Source: Paracnuella aquatica (GTDB taxonomy: Bacteria; Bacteroidota; Bacteroidia; Chitinophagales; Chitinophagaceae). From it: 64,000 nucleotides of DNA. Position 1 is the first letter of the stretch. Each line of letters starts with the position of its first letter. This document shows positions 8,922 through 18,140 of this stretch, piece after piece. Position numbers and translations under genes: made by a program. The notes under the pieces were generated by a model. It saw nothing but the letters and a program-made list of their open reading frames with translations, did no database searches and was not told the origin of the DNA. The DNA lies in assembly GCF_003332885.2 (NCBI RefSeq), contig NZ_QOWJ01000017.1, positions 1 to 64,000 on the forward strand. Reading direction: 5' to 3'.

Positions 8922-10514
8922 TTACTGTGCGGCAATCAATGCAGCCACCCGTTCGCCATCCATTGCTGCACTTACAATGCCACCGGCATATCCAGCGCCT
9001 TCGCCGCAGGGGTATAAATTAGCTATCTGCGGATGTTGTAATGTTTCAGCATCCCTCGGTATGCGCACCGGCGAGGAAGTACGGCTTTCCGTAGCCACCA
9101 CCACCGCTTCGTTGGTCAAATACCCGCGCATCTTTTTGCCAAACTCTTTAAAGCCGCCTTGCAGCGATTTGTGTATAAATGCAGGCAGCACGCTGCGCAA
9201 ATCGGCAGGGGCAATACCGGGCAGGTAACTGCAATCAGGAAGGGATGCGGTGGCTTTGTTGTTGACAAAATCTTCCATCCGCTGTGCCGGTGCGACCAGC
9301 CCGCCTCCGCCTGCCACAAAGGCCTGCTGCTCCACCATTTGCTGGAAATGCAGGCCCAGTAATTCTTTGCCTTTTGGTAGTTCCCGCTCTTTAATAAATC
9401 GCTTCAATTCCTGCAGATCCTGCAAGTCCGCATACTCCGCGGTCACCACCATGCCGCTGTTGGCAAAAGGGTTGTTGCGCTTTGATGGCGACCAGCCGTT
9501 GACCACAATTTCGCCGGGTGCCGTTGCTGCCGGAGCAATGATGCCGCCGGGGCACATGCAAAAAGAAAACACGCCTTTTTGCTCCACCTGTTGCACCAAA
9601 CTATACGATGCCGGCGGCAGGTGTTCGCCGCGCTGCGGTGCATGGTATTGAATGCTGTCGATAAGTGTTTGCGGGTGCTCAATGCGAACGCCCAGTGCAA
9701 AAGGTTTGAACTCGATCGCTATTTTTTTCTGGTGGAATAAATAAAAAATATCCCGCGCCGAATGGCCCGTAGCAAGGATCACGGCATCGGCATCAATGCG
9801 TTCGCCATCGGCTATAACTACACCGCTGCATGTATCATCGGCGATGATAAAATCGGTTACCTTTTTTTCGAAACGCACCTGGCCGCCGCAGGCTATGATT
9901 TTCTCCCGCATGGCCACCATTATGTGGGGCAGCTTATTGGTTCCGATGTGTGGGTGTGCTTCGTATAATATTTTTTCGGCTGCGCCAAAATGAACGAGTA
10001 TGGAAAGAATGCGTTGTATGTCGCCGCGTTTGTTGCTGCGGGTGTATAGTTTGCCATCGCTGTAGGTGCCGGCACCGCCTTCGCCAAAACAGTAATTGCT
10101 TTCCCCATTTACAATGCCTTCTTTATTCATGGCTGCAAGGTCGCGGCGGCGACTGCGCACATCTTTGCCGCGTTCCAGCACAATGGGCTGTATGCCCAAT
10201 TCAATCAGGCGTATGGCAGCAAACAACCCTGCCGGACCCGCACCAATCACCACTACTTTTTTTGTTGCGCCGTGCACATCCTGCAAATGAAGCGGCAGCA
10301 GGGCATGCGGCTGAAATGGCTCGTTGATAAACGCCTGCAGCGTCAGGTTTACCCACACCTGCGAACGGCTGCGGGCATCGATCGATTTTTTTAAAATGTT
10401 GTAGCCGGTAATTTCCGTTGGTTTTACCGCGCAGGCTTTGGCCACTATGTTGAGGAGGCTTGCTTCATCGGCTGCTTCTGAAGGCAGAACTCTGAGGCTG
10501 ATTTTTTGTTGCAT
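8922..10514 (-). CDS. FAD-dependent dehydrogenase, COG2509 family
   Basis: 530-residue flavoprotein. The dinucleotide-binding motif GAGPAG is at residues 91-96, followed by an ERG motif (VLERGKDV) for FAD ribose binding. The family block with NYCFGEGGAGTYSDGKL is clear, as is a second ATG-type motif (VILATGHSARD). The N-terminal 80 residues form the small domain found before the Rossmann fold in this family. The C-terminal part (CGEGAGYAGGIVSAAMDG) binds the isoalloxazine region. The biochemical role of COG2509 proteins is not established, so a specific reaction is not named. It is transcribed alone. Confidence 0.88.
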   Translation of the reverse strand: MQQKISLRVLPSEAADEASLLNIVAKACAVKPTEITGYNILKKSIDARSRSQVWVNLTLQAFINEPFQPHALLPLHLQDVHGATKKVVVIGAGPAGLFAAIRLIELGIQPIVLERGKDVRSRRRDLAAMNKEGIVNGESNYCFGEGGAGTYSDGKLYTRSNKRGDIQRILSILVHFGAAEKILYEAHPHIGTNKLPHIMVAMREKIIACGGQVRFEKKVTDFIIADDTCSGVVIADGERIDADAVILATGHSARDIFYLFHQKKIAIEFKPFALGVRIEHPQTLIDSIQYHAPQRGEHLPPASYSLVQQVEQKGVFSFCMCPGGIIAPAATAPGEIVVNGWSPSKRNNPFANSGMVVTAEYADLQDLQELKRFIKERELPKGKELLGLHFQQMVEQQAFVAGGGGLVAPAQRMEDFVNNKATASLPDCSYLPGIAPADLRSVLPAFIHKSLQGGFKEFGKKMRGYLTNEAVVVATESRTSSPVRIPRDAETLQHPQIANLYPCGEGAGYAGGIVSAAMDGERVAALIAAQ

Positions 10515-10593
10515 AAAAAGCTGCTTTGTGCAGCATGCAAAGGTAGGGAGGATGGAGGGAGTTGGCAGTTGGGAGTTGGGAGTTGGGAGCTTC

Positions 10594-10784
10594 CGTCATT
10601 GCGAGGCGCAGCAGTGTTTAATGATTACAATGATGTTTAGGCGCCGAAGCAATCTTCAGCTATACGTAGTGTCTTAGTTTTTGCGCTTATGAGGGATGTG
10701 TGAAAGAGAACGGGTATTTTGGGGTTTGCTTCGGCGCGGTAAATGGGTTTAATCAACAAGTGTTTTCGGCGCCTCGCAATGGCG
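10594..10784. repeat. Inverted REP-like element in a repeat-rich intergenic region
   Basis: CGTCATTGCGAGGCGC (10594-10609) recurs in inverse orientation at 10769-10784 with one mismatch. Next to it lie three direct copies of GGGAGTT (10570-10590) and, at 10844-10868, an imperfect complement (ACTACAAACTCCCAACTA). The whole 10515-10875 gap is non-coding. Confidence 0.65.
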
Positions 10785-10875
10785 GAGGCACATAGTATTT
10801 TGCAATGGGCTTTTGCTGGCAGTTTCTCTACTACCTACTATCAACTACCAACTACAAACTCCCAACTAGCATCTC

Positions 10876-11763
10876 CTAAATAAACACCCTAACCCCGGAA
10901 GTCTTATAATAATTCTCCCGGAACTCCTTCGGTGTGCAGCCTTTTTTGCGTTTGAAAATGCGGTTGAAATTGGCCATGTTGTTGAATCCGCAGTTGTAGG
11001 CAATTTCCGAAACAGAACCGGTTGTTTCAATTAGCAGGCGGCTGGCATGGCCCAGGCGGATGTCGTTGAGGCTGTCAATGAAATTGATGCCGGTGCGGGT
11101 TTTAAAAAACCGGCTGAACGCCGTTTCCGTCATATTGGCCAGGCGGGCCACATCGCCAAGGGTGATGTTTTTTTCAAAATTGGCGTGCAGGTATTCCATC
11201 GCTTTTTCAATACGGCGACTGTTGTACGATGGGGTGCGGTTGGCCGTAAACGTTACATCGGATAAGAATTTCATGTTGCGCGACACAGACAGGTCGTGCA
11301 GAATAGAAAACAGCTCCAGCACCGAATCGAAGCCGTGTTTTTGGTTCAGGTTCAGTAGCCGGTCGATGAGCATGCGGGTAGTTTCCGGCGAAAAAAGAAT
11401 ACCCCGAACCGACTGTTCAAACATTTTGCGGATAAATGCCAGCTGGTTGCGCCGCAGCAGCTTCTCATCGATCAGGTCTTTGTGAAACTGTATCGTCACC
11501 TCGCGGATTTCTTCGTTGGTGCATTTGTGGGTAAACCAGGCATGCGGCACCCCCGATCCCACTAGCACCAGTTCCACTTCTTCCAGTTCGCCAATATGGT
11601 CGCCCACCACGCGTTGCACGCCTTTGCCATTCAAAATAAGGTTGAGTTCAAATTCATCGTGGGTATGCAGGGGAAAATCGAAACTCGACTTGATACGGCT
11701 AAACACGGTAAAACAATCGTTTTGCGTCAGCGGTATCAGCTCTTTCATGATTTGATCTTTCAT
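10876..11763 (-). CDS. AraC-family transcriptional regulator of the mannan locus
   Basis: 295 residues. A cupin-like sensor domain (HTHDEFELNLILNGKG) lies in the first 120 residues. Two AraC helix-turn-helix units occupy the last 100 residues (ITLGDVARLANMTETAFSR and VSEIAYNCGFNNMANFNR). It is divergent from the SusC gene with a 276-bp shared intergenic region holding direct repeats and a palindrome, so it very likely senses a mannan-derived sugar and controls the locus. Most polysaccharide loci in Bacteroidota use hybrid two-component, SusR or ECF/anti-sigma regulators; a cupin-AraC protein is a less common choice. The start could also be the internal Met6. Confidence 0.88.
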   Translation of the reverse strand: MKDQIMKELIPLTQNDCFTVFSRIKSSFDFPLHTHDEFELNLILNGKGVQRVVGDHIGELEEVELVLVGSGVPHAWFTHKCTNEEIREVTIQFHKDLIDEKLLRRNQLAFIRKMFEQSVRGILFSPETTRMLIDRLLNLNQKHGFDSVLELFSILHDLSVSRNMKFLSDVTFTANRTPSYNSRRIEKAMEYLHANFEKNITLGDVARLANMTETAFSRFFKTRTGINFIDSLNDIRLGHASRLLIETTGSVSEIAYNCGFNNMANFNRIFKRKKGCTPKEFRENYYKTSGVRVFI

Positions 11764-11899
11764 GAGCTGAAAAGAGGTTAAATGTTGGCAAGCTTAACTT
11801 AAATACGGCAGAGTATGCACTACTCGTCGGGAATAAAGCTATAGAAAACCGGTAATAATAGTACCAATATTTTGAAATTGTACAGTTGTCATGTATGCA

Positions 11900-11964
11900 C
11901 ATGATTTGCATCATGTTATGAAGTGTTTGGTTTACACTTATTAAAATAGTATGCTAAATAGTAT
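11900..11964. promoter_or_regulatory. Candidate operators between araC-type gene and susC
   Basis: CATGAT-TTGC-ATCATG (11900-11915) is a perfect inverted repeat. AAATAGTAT occurs twice in direct orientation with a 12-base period (11944-11952, 11956-11964), and a related AAAGTATCA follows near 11980. Direct repeats of about one to two helical turns are the usual binding pattern for AraC proteins. The assignment is inference from position. Confidence 0.45.
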
Positions 11965-11987
11965 CAGAGTTGAATAAAAAAGTATCA

Positions 11988-12017
11988 TTGTTTGTCGCAT
12001 TTATCCACCTAGTTTTG
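11988..12017 (+). promoter_or_regulatory. Putative promoter of the mannan operon
   Basis: TTG at 11988-11990 and TAGTTTTG at 12010-12017 match the Bacteroidota -33 and -7 (TAnnTTTG) elements with a 19-base spacer. The susC ATG follows 22 bases later. Confidence 0.55.
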
Positions 12018-12039
12018 ACATACAAAATAGTCTTGCTAT

Positions 12040-15000
12040 ATGAAAGGACATCGCATCCGCAGGGCGCTCACAACCATGTTGTGTGCCCTTGCTGTCTTCG
12101 TAACTATGGCCCAGAATCGGGAGGTCACCGGGGTGATCACCGATGACACCGGGGCCCCGCTCCAAAACGCAACTGTTGCCGTAAAAGGCGCCAACCTCAA
12201 CACCACCACCGACGTACGTGGTGTATTCCGTCTCTCCGTTCCCGCTTCGGCACAAGCACTAACCGTATCGTATGTAGGCCTGCAAACACAGGAAATTGCC
12301 ATTACCGGTAAGAACTCGATTACCGTAAAAATGACCCAGGCCGAAAACAAACTGAATGAAGTGGTGGTAGTAGGCTACGGCACCGCCCGCCGCGCCAACC
12401 TGACCAATGCCCAAACAACGGTATCGGCCCGGCAAATTGAACGCACCGTGAACACCACTGTAGAGCAGGCACTGCAGGGCAGGGCTGCCGGTGTGTATAT
12501 TACCCAAAACTCGGGTCAGCCCGGTGGCGGTATCTCGGTAAATATCCGCGGTGTCAGCACCATTGGCGGCAACACTGAGCCGCTGTATGTAATTGACGGC
12601 GTGCAGATCCAGGGCGGCGGTACTACCAACTCGTCCAACCCGCTGGCATCGCTCAACCCCTCGGACATTGAAGATATCCAGGTGTTGCAAGGCCCATCGG
12701 CTACGGCCATCTACGGCAGCCGCGCCACCAACGGCGTACTGCTCATTACCACCAAGCGTGGTAAGTCGGGCGAAGCAAGACTGAACTACAACTTCCAGTA
12801 CAATATTCAAACACCGCCCACCGACCTGCCGGTAATGAACCTGCGCCAGTATGCGCAGGCCCGCAAAGAGTTTCATGCGCTGGCTGGCGGCACCACGCCC
12901 CAAGAGTTCCTCGATCCTTCGATCCTGGGCACCGGCACCAACTGGCAAGACGAATTGTTCAACAACGCTGCCATGCAAAAACACCAGTTGAGCATCAGCG
13001 GTGGTAACAACAACACTACCTATTACATGTCGGGCGAATACCTGAAGCAGGAAGGCGTGGCCATCGGCTCCGGTTTTGACCGTTATGGCTTCCGCATCAA
13101 CCTGGATAACAAGCCCCGCACATGGATTACACTGGGTGCCAACCTGAGCTTTAGCCAAACCAATGAAAAGTTGACCACGTCTTCGGAAAACGTAATTGCC
13201 GATGCGCTGCAGCTCACGCCGCAGGTGCCGGTGAAAAACCTGAACGGCGACTGGGGTGGTGGCGACGAAGTAAACGGCGCAACCCAATTTGCACCAGTTA
13301 ACCCCGTTGCCATTGCCAACCTGCGTACCAACACCAACCGCAGGCGCCAGTTTTGGGGTGGATTGAACCTGGGCCTGAACCTGGCCAAAGGCCTGACGTT
13401 CCGCACATCGCTCAATACCGACATTGCGTACGGCAACTCGCTGTATTTCAACCCGGCATACCGCATTGGCTGGGCCATCAACAACAGTGCTACGTTGAAC
13501 GAGAACGTAAACATGAGCACTTACTGGAACTGGAACCAGTTGCTGGAATACACCAGGCAAATTGGCAAGCACAATTTTACCGCCATGGCCAGCCACGAGT
13601 CGCAGGAGTCGATGTGGAAAAACATCAGCGCTGGTCGTGCAGGCTTTTTGACCAATGATGTATTTGACCTGAACGCCTCCGGTACACAAGGCACCGTGGG
13701 TGGTGGCTCGGGCCCCTGGGCACAGGAGTCGTACCTCGGACGGATCAACTACAACTACGACAACCGCTACATCATCACCGGTACGTACCGCGCCGATGGT
13801 TCGGCCCGTTTTGGCCCGGAAAAACGCTGGGGCGCATTTCCTTCCATTTCTGCCGCATGGCGTGTAGCACAGGAAAAGTTCTTTAACATTCCTGCCATCT
13901 CCGAGCTGAAACTGCGTGTGGAAACCGGTCTTACCGGCAACCAGGGTGGTGCCACGGGTATTTATTCGCCGCTGTCTTCCGGCATTTCCGATCTCGGCAA
14001 CGGCTTTTTGCCCAATGCTTATGGCAACCCCGCACTGGCCTGGGAAGAAACCCGCACCGACAACATTGGTCTGAACCTGGGTTTGCTGAAAAACCGCATT
14101 TCGCTGGAGTTTGATTACTATATCAAAAACACCGACAACCTGATCATGCCCAACCCGCTGCCTTTTTACATGGGCACACAGGGCCAGGGCTCGGTAGGCA
14201 ACCCGGTGGTAAACATCGGCGCCATGCAAACAAAAGGCTGGGGCTTTGCTATTAACTCTACGAACATCAACAACAAAAACTTCAAGTGGGAAACCAACCT
14301 GAACCTGTCGCATTTTAAAAGCGTGGTGAAAAGGTTTTACTCCGATGCTGCCGTGATTGACCGCACCTCTTCGTGGTACGACAACTGGTCGCAAACTTGG
14401 GTGCAGCGTTCGGCCGTAGGCCTGGAGCCCTGGCTGTTCCGCGGCTATGTAGCCGAAGGTTTGTTCCAATCGGTAGATGAGATCAACAAAAGCGCAGTGC
14501 GTGTTGACAACAACGGCAACCGCATCCCGACCGATCCAACCGGTGTGTGGGTGGGCGATGTTAAATACCGCGACCAGAACGGCGATGGTAAAATTGATTT
14601 CAACGATGAAACATACATCGGCAACCCATGGCCCAAACTGTTTGGCGGTTTAACCAACTCGTTTTCCTACAAAGGATTTGAGTTGAGCGTATTGGTTACC
14701 GGCACATTTGGCAACGATATTTACAACATGCTGAACATGGTGAACAACAAAGCCACCCGCTTTTACACCAGCCGCAACCTGATGATCGATGCCATGAACT
14801 ATGCACGCCTGGCCGAAAAAGACGGCGTGGTGGGTATTGAAAATGCAGGCACCAATGTTCCCCGCCTTACCGGTTCGCAAATCCCCAACGACAACAACTA
14901 CAACGTGATCAGCACCCGCTGGGTAGAAGACGGTTCGTTTGTACGCATTAAAAACGTTTCGCTGGGCTATAACGTGCCCGCAACTTACCTGGCCCGCCAA

Positions 15001-15195
15001 AAGCTGGTGAGCGGTATCCGCGGCACATTGGGCATCCAAAACCTGTACACCTTCACCAAGTATTCTGGGTACGATCCGGAAGTTGGTGCCTCTGTAGGTG
15101 GCAACGTAAACGGTGGCAACCAGGCCATCGGGCTGGATTATGGCCGCTATCCGTTAACCCCCATCTACTCGTTCACACTGGGTGTAAACTTCTAA
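12040..15195 (+). CDS. SusC/RagA-family TonB-dependent outer-membrane transporter
   Basis: 1051 residues. The signal peptide ends near residue 24 (VTMAQ). A carboxypeptidase-regulatory-like domain (VTGVITDDTGAPLQNATV) leads to the SusC motif (NEVVVVGYG). The plug domain follows (TVEQALQGRAAGVYI, NIRG, PLYVIDGV, ATAIYGSRATNGV), then the beta barrel ending in the terminal Phe (FTLGVNF). The protein forms the active import channel for oligosaccharides captured by the SusD protein encoded 10 bp downstream. Given the enzymes in the locus the cargo is probably beta-manno-oligosaccharide. A long open frame on the opposite strand is a shadow. Confidence 0.96.
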   Translation: MKGHRIRRALTTMLCALAVFVTMAQNREVTGVITDDTGAPLQNATVAVKGANLNTTTDVRGVFRLSVPASAQALTVSYVGLQTQEIAITGKNSITVKMTQAENKLNEVVVVGYGTARRANLTNAQTTVSARQIERTVNTTVEQALQGRAAGVYITQNSGQPGGGISVNIRGVSTIGGNTEPLYVIDGVQIQGGGTTNSSNPLASLNPSDIEDIQVLQGPSATAIYGSRATNGVLLITTKRGKSGEARLNYNFQYNIQTPPTDLPVMNLRQYAQARKEFHALAGGTTPQEFLDPSILGTGTNWQDELFNNAAMQKHQLSISGGNNNTTYYMSGEYLKQEGVAIGSGFDRYGFRINLDNKPRTWITLGANLSFSQTNEKLTTSSENVIADALQLTPQVPVKNLNGDWGGGDEVNGATQFAPVNPVAIANLRTNTNRRRQFWGGLNLGLNLAKGLTFRTSLNTDIAYGNSLYFNPAYRIGWAINNSATLNENVNMSTYWNWNQLLEYTRQIGKHNFTAMASHESQESMWKNISAGRAGFLTNDVFDLNASGTQGTVGGGSGPWAQESYLGRINYNYDNRYIITGTYRADGSARFGPEKRWGAFPSISAAWRVAQEKFFNIPAISELKLRVETGLTGNQGGATGIYSPLSSGISDLGNGFLPNAYGNPALAWEETRTDNIGLNLGLLKNRISLEFDYYIKNTDNLIMPNPLPFYMGTQGQGSVGNPVVNIGAMQTKGWGFAINSTNINNKNFKWETNLNLSHFKSVVKRFYSDAAVIDRTSSWYDNWSQTWVQRSAVGLEPWLFRGYVAEGLFQSVDEINKSAVRVDNNGNRIPTDPTGVWVGDVKYRDQNGDGKIDFNDETYIGNPWPKLFGGLTNSFSYKGFELSVLVTGTFGNDIYNMLNMVNNKATRFYTSRNLMIDAMNYARLAEKDGVVGIENAGTNVPRLTGSQIPNDNNYNVISTRWVEDGSFVRIKNVSLGYNVPATYLARQKLVSGIRGTLGIQNLYTFTKYSGYDPEVGASVGGNVNGGNQAIGLDYGRYPLTPIYSFTLGVNF

Positions 15196-15205
15196 AAAAA
15201 GACCA

Positions 15206-16927
15206 ATGAAAAAGATCAATATAAAATTTGGCTGGAAAAACATCACTGCCTTTGCACTGCCCCTGGTGCTGCTGGCCGGCTGTAAAAAAGACTTCCTGGA
15301 AAGACCGCCCACAGATGCGATTGTGGATGCGAATTTTTATAAAACCGACGAGCAACTGCAGGCTGCCACAGCCTTGCTGTACAACAAGGTTTGGTTTGAT
15401 TATAATGAAAACCCTGCTTTCTCCATTGGCGATATTCGGGCCGGTACCGCTTTCCGCGGATACAACGAACGCTCTAACGTAGAATTCAACACCACCGACC
15501 TGACGCCTGAAAACCGCAGGGCATGGCAGTCGCTTTTTGTAGTGGTGGGCCAATCGAACCTGGCCATTGCCAACGTAAACCGCTATGGCGGTGCAGCCGT
15601 TACGCCGGTGGCTAAAAAAACAGCCATTGCCGAAGCCCGCTTTATGCGTGCCGTGGCCTACAGCCTGCTGACGATGAACTGGGGCGAAGTGCCGGTGATT
15701 GAAAACAACCTCGACCTGCTGTCGGACCCGACCGTGAAGAAAGCAACCGTGCCCAGCATCTGGCGTTTTTTGACCCGTGAAATGCGTGCCGTAGCCGCCG
15801 ACCTGCCCGAAACTGCAGCACCCGGCCGCGTAACGCGGTGGAGTGCCGAAGGCATGCTGGCCCGTTTTTACCTGACCCGTGCCGGCGTGGAAGCCACTGG
15901 CGCTACCCGCAACCAGGCGTTTTTGGACAGTGCTAAATATTATGCACAAAACGTAATTGCCAACAGTGGCAAAGCGCTGCTCACCAACTACGAGGATTTG
16001 TTTAAATATCCTTATGATAACAACAACGAGTCCTTGTTTGAATTGCAGTGGGCGTTCATCCCCGGCAATGCCGGTTATGGTTTGGGCAATGCGGCTATTT
16101 CGCATTTCAACCCAAGCAGCGAAATCAGCCCTGAAGGTTGGGGTGGCGATAAAGCTGCAACCTGGTGGATGTTGAGCCAATACGAAGGCTTTACTGCCTC
16201 CGGTGATACCATGCTGCAAGGCCGCACTGTTGACAAGCGCCTGCGTGCCACTTTTATGCTGCCTGGTTTTAGCTATCCCGAAATTACCCGCACCGTAAAC
16301 CGTGTGGATACCAAGCCTTATGTGGTGCCTTACACTTTAGATGCCGAACGCAATTTTGCCAACATTAAAAAATATGTGATCGGGCAGGGCAAGGACTTTG
16401 GTATTCCCACCATCGAGCCGCAGCGTTATCCCAACAACACATACATGCTGCGCCTTGCAGAAATGTACCTGATCTATGCCGAAGCAGCTCTGGGCAACAG
16501 CCCATCCACTACCGATGCACAGGCCCTGGCTTATTTCAACCGCATCCGCAACCGTGCCGGCATGGCCAACCTGGCCGATCCTTCGACCGGTGCAGCCATT
16601 CCGCTGACGCTGGACCACATCCTGAACGAACGCTTTAAAGAGTTTGCAATGGAAGCTAGAGCTTGGTACGACCTGGTGGCGCTGCACTACTGGAACCCTG
16701 CAAAAGCATACAGTATCCTCAACTCGCAGGACCGCGGTTTTTACTACGTTACTCCAGACAATGTAAATAATGCATCAACCTGGACGATCAAGAAAACACC
16801 ATGGGCCACGCCACCTGCCAACCCACGCATGATCAATGCAACCTCGGGTAACTTCCGCCTGCCGATTCCGGCCGCAGAAATGACCCAGGCACCATGGCTG
16901 GCAGAAGCTGCAGTGGAATACCCATAA
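15206..16927 (+). CDS. SusD/RagB-family nutrient-binding outer-membrane lipoprotein
   Basis: 573 residues with an SPII signal (LVLLAGC, lipidated Cys26). The N-terminal SusD_N region (FLERPPTDAI, FYKTDEQL, AEARFMRAVAY) and the C-terminal RagB/SusD region (MLRLAEMYLIYAEAAL, YFNRIRNRAG, ILNERFKEFAMEARAWYDLV) are both present and complete. It caps the SusC barrel and delivers glycan. The gene directly follows susC with a 10-bp gap, the invariant order of these pairs. Confidence 0.96.
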   Translation: MKKINIKFGWKNITAFALPLVLLAGCKKDFLERPPTDAIVDANFYKTDEQLQAATALLYNKVWFDYNENPAFSIGDIRAGTAFRGYNERSNVEFNTTDLTPENRRAWQSLFVVVGQSNLAIANVNRYGGAAVTPVAKKTAIAEARFMRAVAYSLLTMNWGEVPVIENNLDLLSDPTVKKATVPSIWRFLTREMRAVAADLPETAAPGRVTRWSAEGMLARFYLTRAGVEATGATRNQAFLDSAKYYAQNVIANSGKALLTNYEDLFKYPYDNNNESLFELQWAFIPGNAGYGLGNAAISHFNPSSEISPEGWGGDKAATWWMLSQYEGFTASGDTMLQGRTVDKRLRATFMLPGFSYPEITRTVNRVDTKPYVVPYTLDAERNFANIKKYVIGQGKDFGIPTIEPQRYPNNTYMLRLAEMYLIYAEAALGNSPSTTDAQALAYFNRIRNRAGMANLADPSTGAAIPLTLDHILNERFKEFAMEARAWYDLVALHYWNPAKAYSILNSQDRGFYYVTPDNVNNASTWTIKKTPWATPPANPRMINATSGNFRLPIPAAEMTQAPWLAEAAVEYP

Positions 16928-16962
16928 TCAAAAACTCATTCACAACATTATTTGCAAGTCAA

Positions 16963-18111
16963 ATGAAAACAATAACAAAAACGTTGCTCCTGTTTATCGC
17001 TGCTTTTGCGGTGATGGGCATATATACATCGTGCACCAAGGACGACCTGCCCAATGGCGGCGAGCCACGTGTTCGGTACGTTCGTGTGACCAGCCCTGAC
17101 TCGAAAGATTCGCTGCTCATTGGCGCAGGCCAGGGCCAGCTTATTGCCATCATGGGCGAAAACCTGGGTGGCGCCGTGGAGATCTGGTTTAACGACCAGA
17201 AAGCAGTGCTGACGCCGACATACATCACCGATAAATCCATCCTGGTAAGTGTGCCCAGCCGCATTCCAACCGAGGTGACCAACAACCTGAAGATGGTATT
17301 TGCCAATGGCTTTGTACTGAACCACAAATTTGAAGTACAGATCAGCGAGCCACAGGTAAACGGCATGCTTTCGGAGTATGTAAACGAAGGCGATATTGCC
17401 ATCATTCGCGGCAACTATTTTTACGAGCCCTTGGAGGTGAACTTTACCGGTGGCGTAAAAGGCGAACTGGTAAAAGTGGAAGACCAGCTCATTCAGGTGC
17501 GGGTGCCTGCCGGTGCACAACCCGGGCCCATTACGGTAAAAACCAATTTTGGTGAAACCGAATCTGAGTTTTGGTTCCGCGACAACCGCAACATCTTTAT
17601 TGGCGGCGATCCGCATGAAGGCTGGTGGGCAACTTACCATGTAACCAACCTGGAGCCCGGTGCACCACCCCGCATCAACGGCAACTACTACCGTTTTACC
17701 AAGCTGGTAAAATCGTGGGTATGGGAAGCGCCAGAAGTAGCTGGTGGCGCAGCCAGCTCTATGCCTTCTTACAGCAAAAATATTCCCGACGAAGCCATCC
17801 TGAAGCCAGAGAACTACTACCTGAAGTTTGAAGTGAACACGCTGAAGCCTTACACTTCCAACAGGATCGTGATCAATGCAGGTTTGAGTGCAGAGGACAA
17901 CAACAACTATGCATGGAACCCGCCATACGATTCGAAAGGGCAGTGGAACACCGTGATCATTCCTTTTGAAGACATCATCAAAAGCTATACAACCAGGCCT
18001 GCACCCAATCCCGATGGATACTGGTCACGCATCCTCATTTTCGGTGCTGGCGAGCTGGATGCAGATATTGCTTTCGACAACTTCAGGGTAGTGCCCAAAG
18101 TGCATAACTAA
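16963..18111 (+). CDS. IPT/TIG-domain surface glycan-binding lipoprotein
   Basis: 382 residues starting at MKTITK, with lipobox YTSC (Cys24). Two IPT/TIG immunoglobulin-like domains fill about residues 40-200 (phrases such as LIAIMGENL and GDIAIIRGNYF). A C-terminal beta-rich domain of about 180 residues resembles the glycan-binding module of SGBP-B proteins. The position straight after susD is where SusE/F-like surface glycan-binding proteins are encoded. It probably docks mannan on the cell surface. The upstream frame could start at 16894, but that would lie inside the susD coding region and bypass the signal peptide. Confidence 0.8.
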   Translation: MKTITKTLLLFIAAFAVMGIYTSCTKDDLPNGGEPRVRYVRVTSPDSKDSLLIGAGQGQLIAIMGENLGGAVEIWFNDQKAVLTPTYITDKSILVSVPSRIPTEVTNNLKMVFANGFVLNHKFEVQISEPQVNGMLSEYVNEGDIAIIRGNYFYEPLEVNFTGGVKGELVKVEDQLIQVRVPAGAQPGPITVKTNFGETESEFWFRDNRNIFIGGDPHEGWWATYHVTNLEPGAPPRINGNYYRFTKLVKSWVWEAPEVAGGAASSMPSYSKNIPDEAILKPENYYLKFEVNTLKPYTSNRIVINAGLSAEDNNNYAWNPPYDSKGQWNTVIIPFEDIIKSYTTRPAPNPDGYWSRILIFGAGELDADIAFDNFRVVPKVHN

Positions 18112-18140
18112 AACTTCTGTAAAGAATTCAAACCAACAAA

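Noticed and set aside
12001-12009. TTATCCACC, a near DnaA box in the susC promoter
   Set aside because: A single one-mismatch site far from dnaA and inside a promoter spacer is expected by chance.
12259-14469. 736-codon open frame opposite susC
   Set aside because: It is fully antisense to a clear TonB-dependent transporter. It shows no domain, and its openness follows from the codon use of the real gene.
15173-16219. 348-codon open frame opposite susD
   Set aside because: Antisense shadow; the SusD reading is complete and unambiguous.
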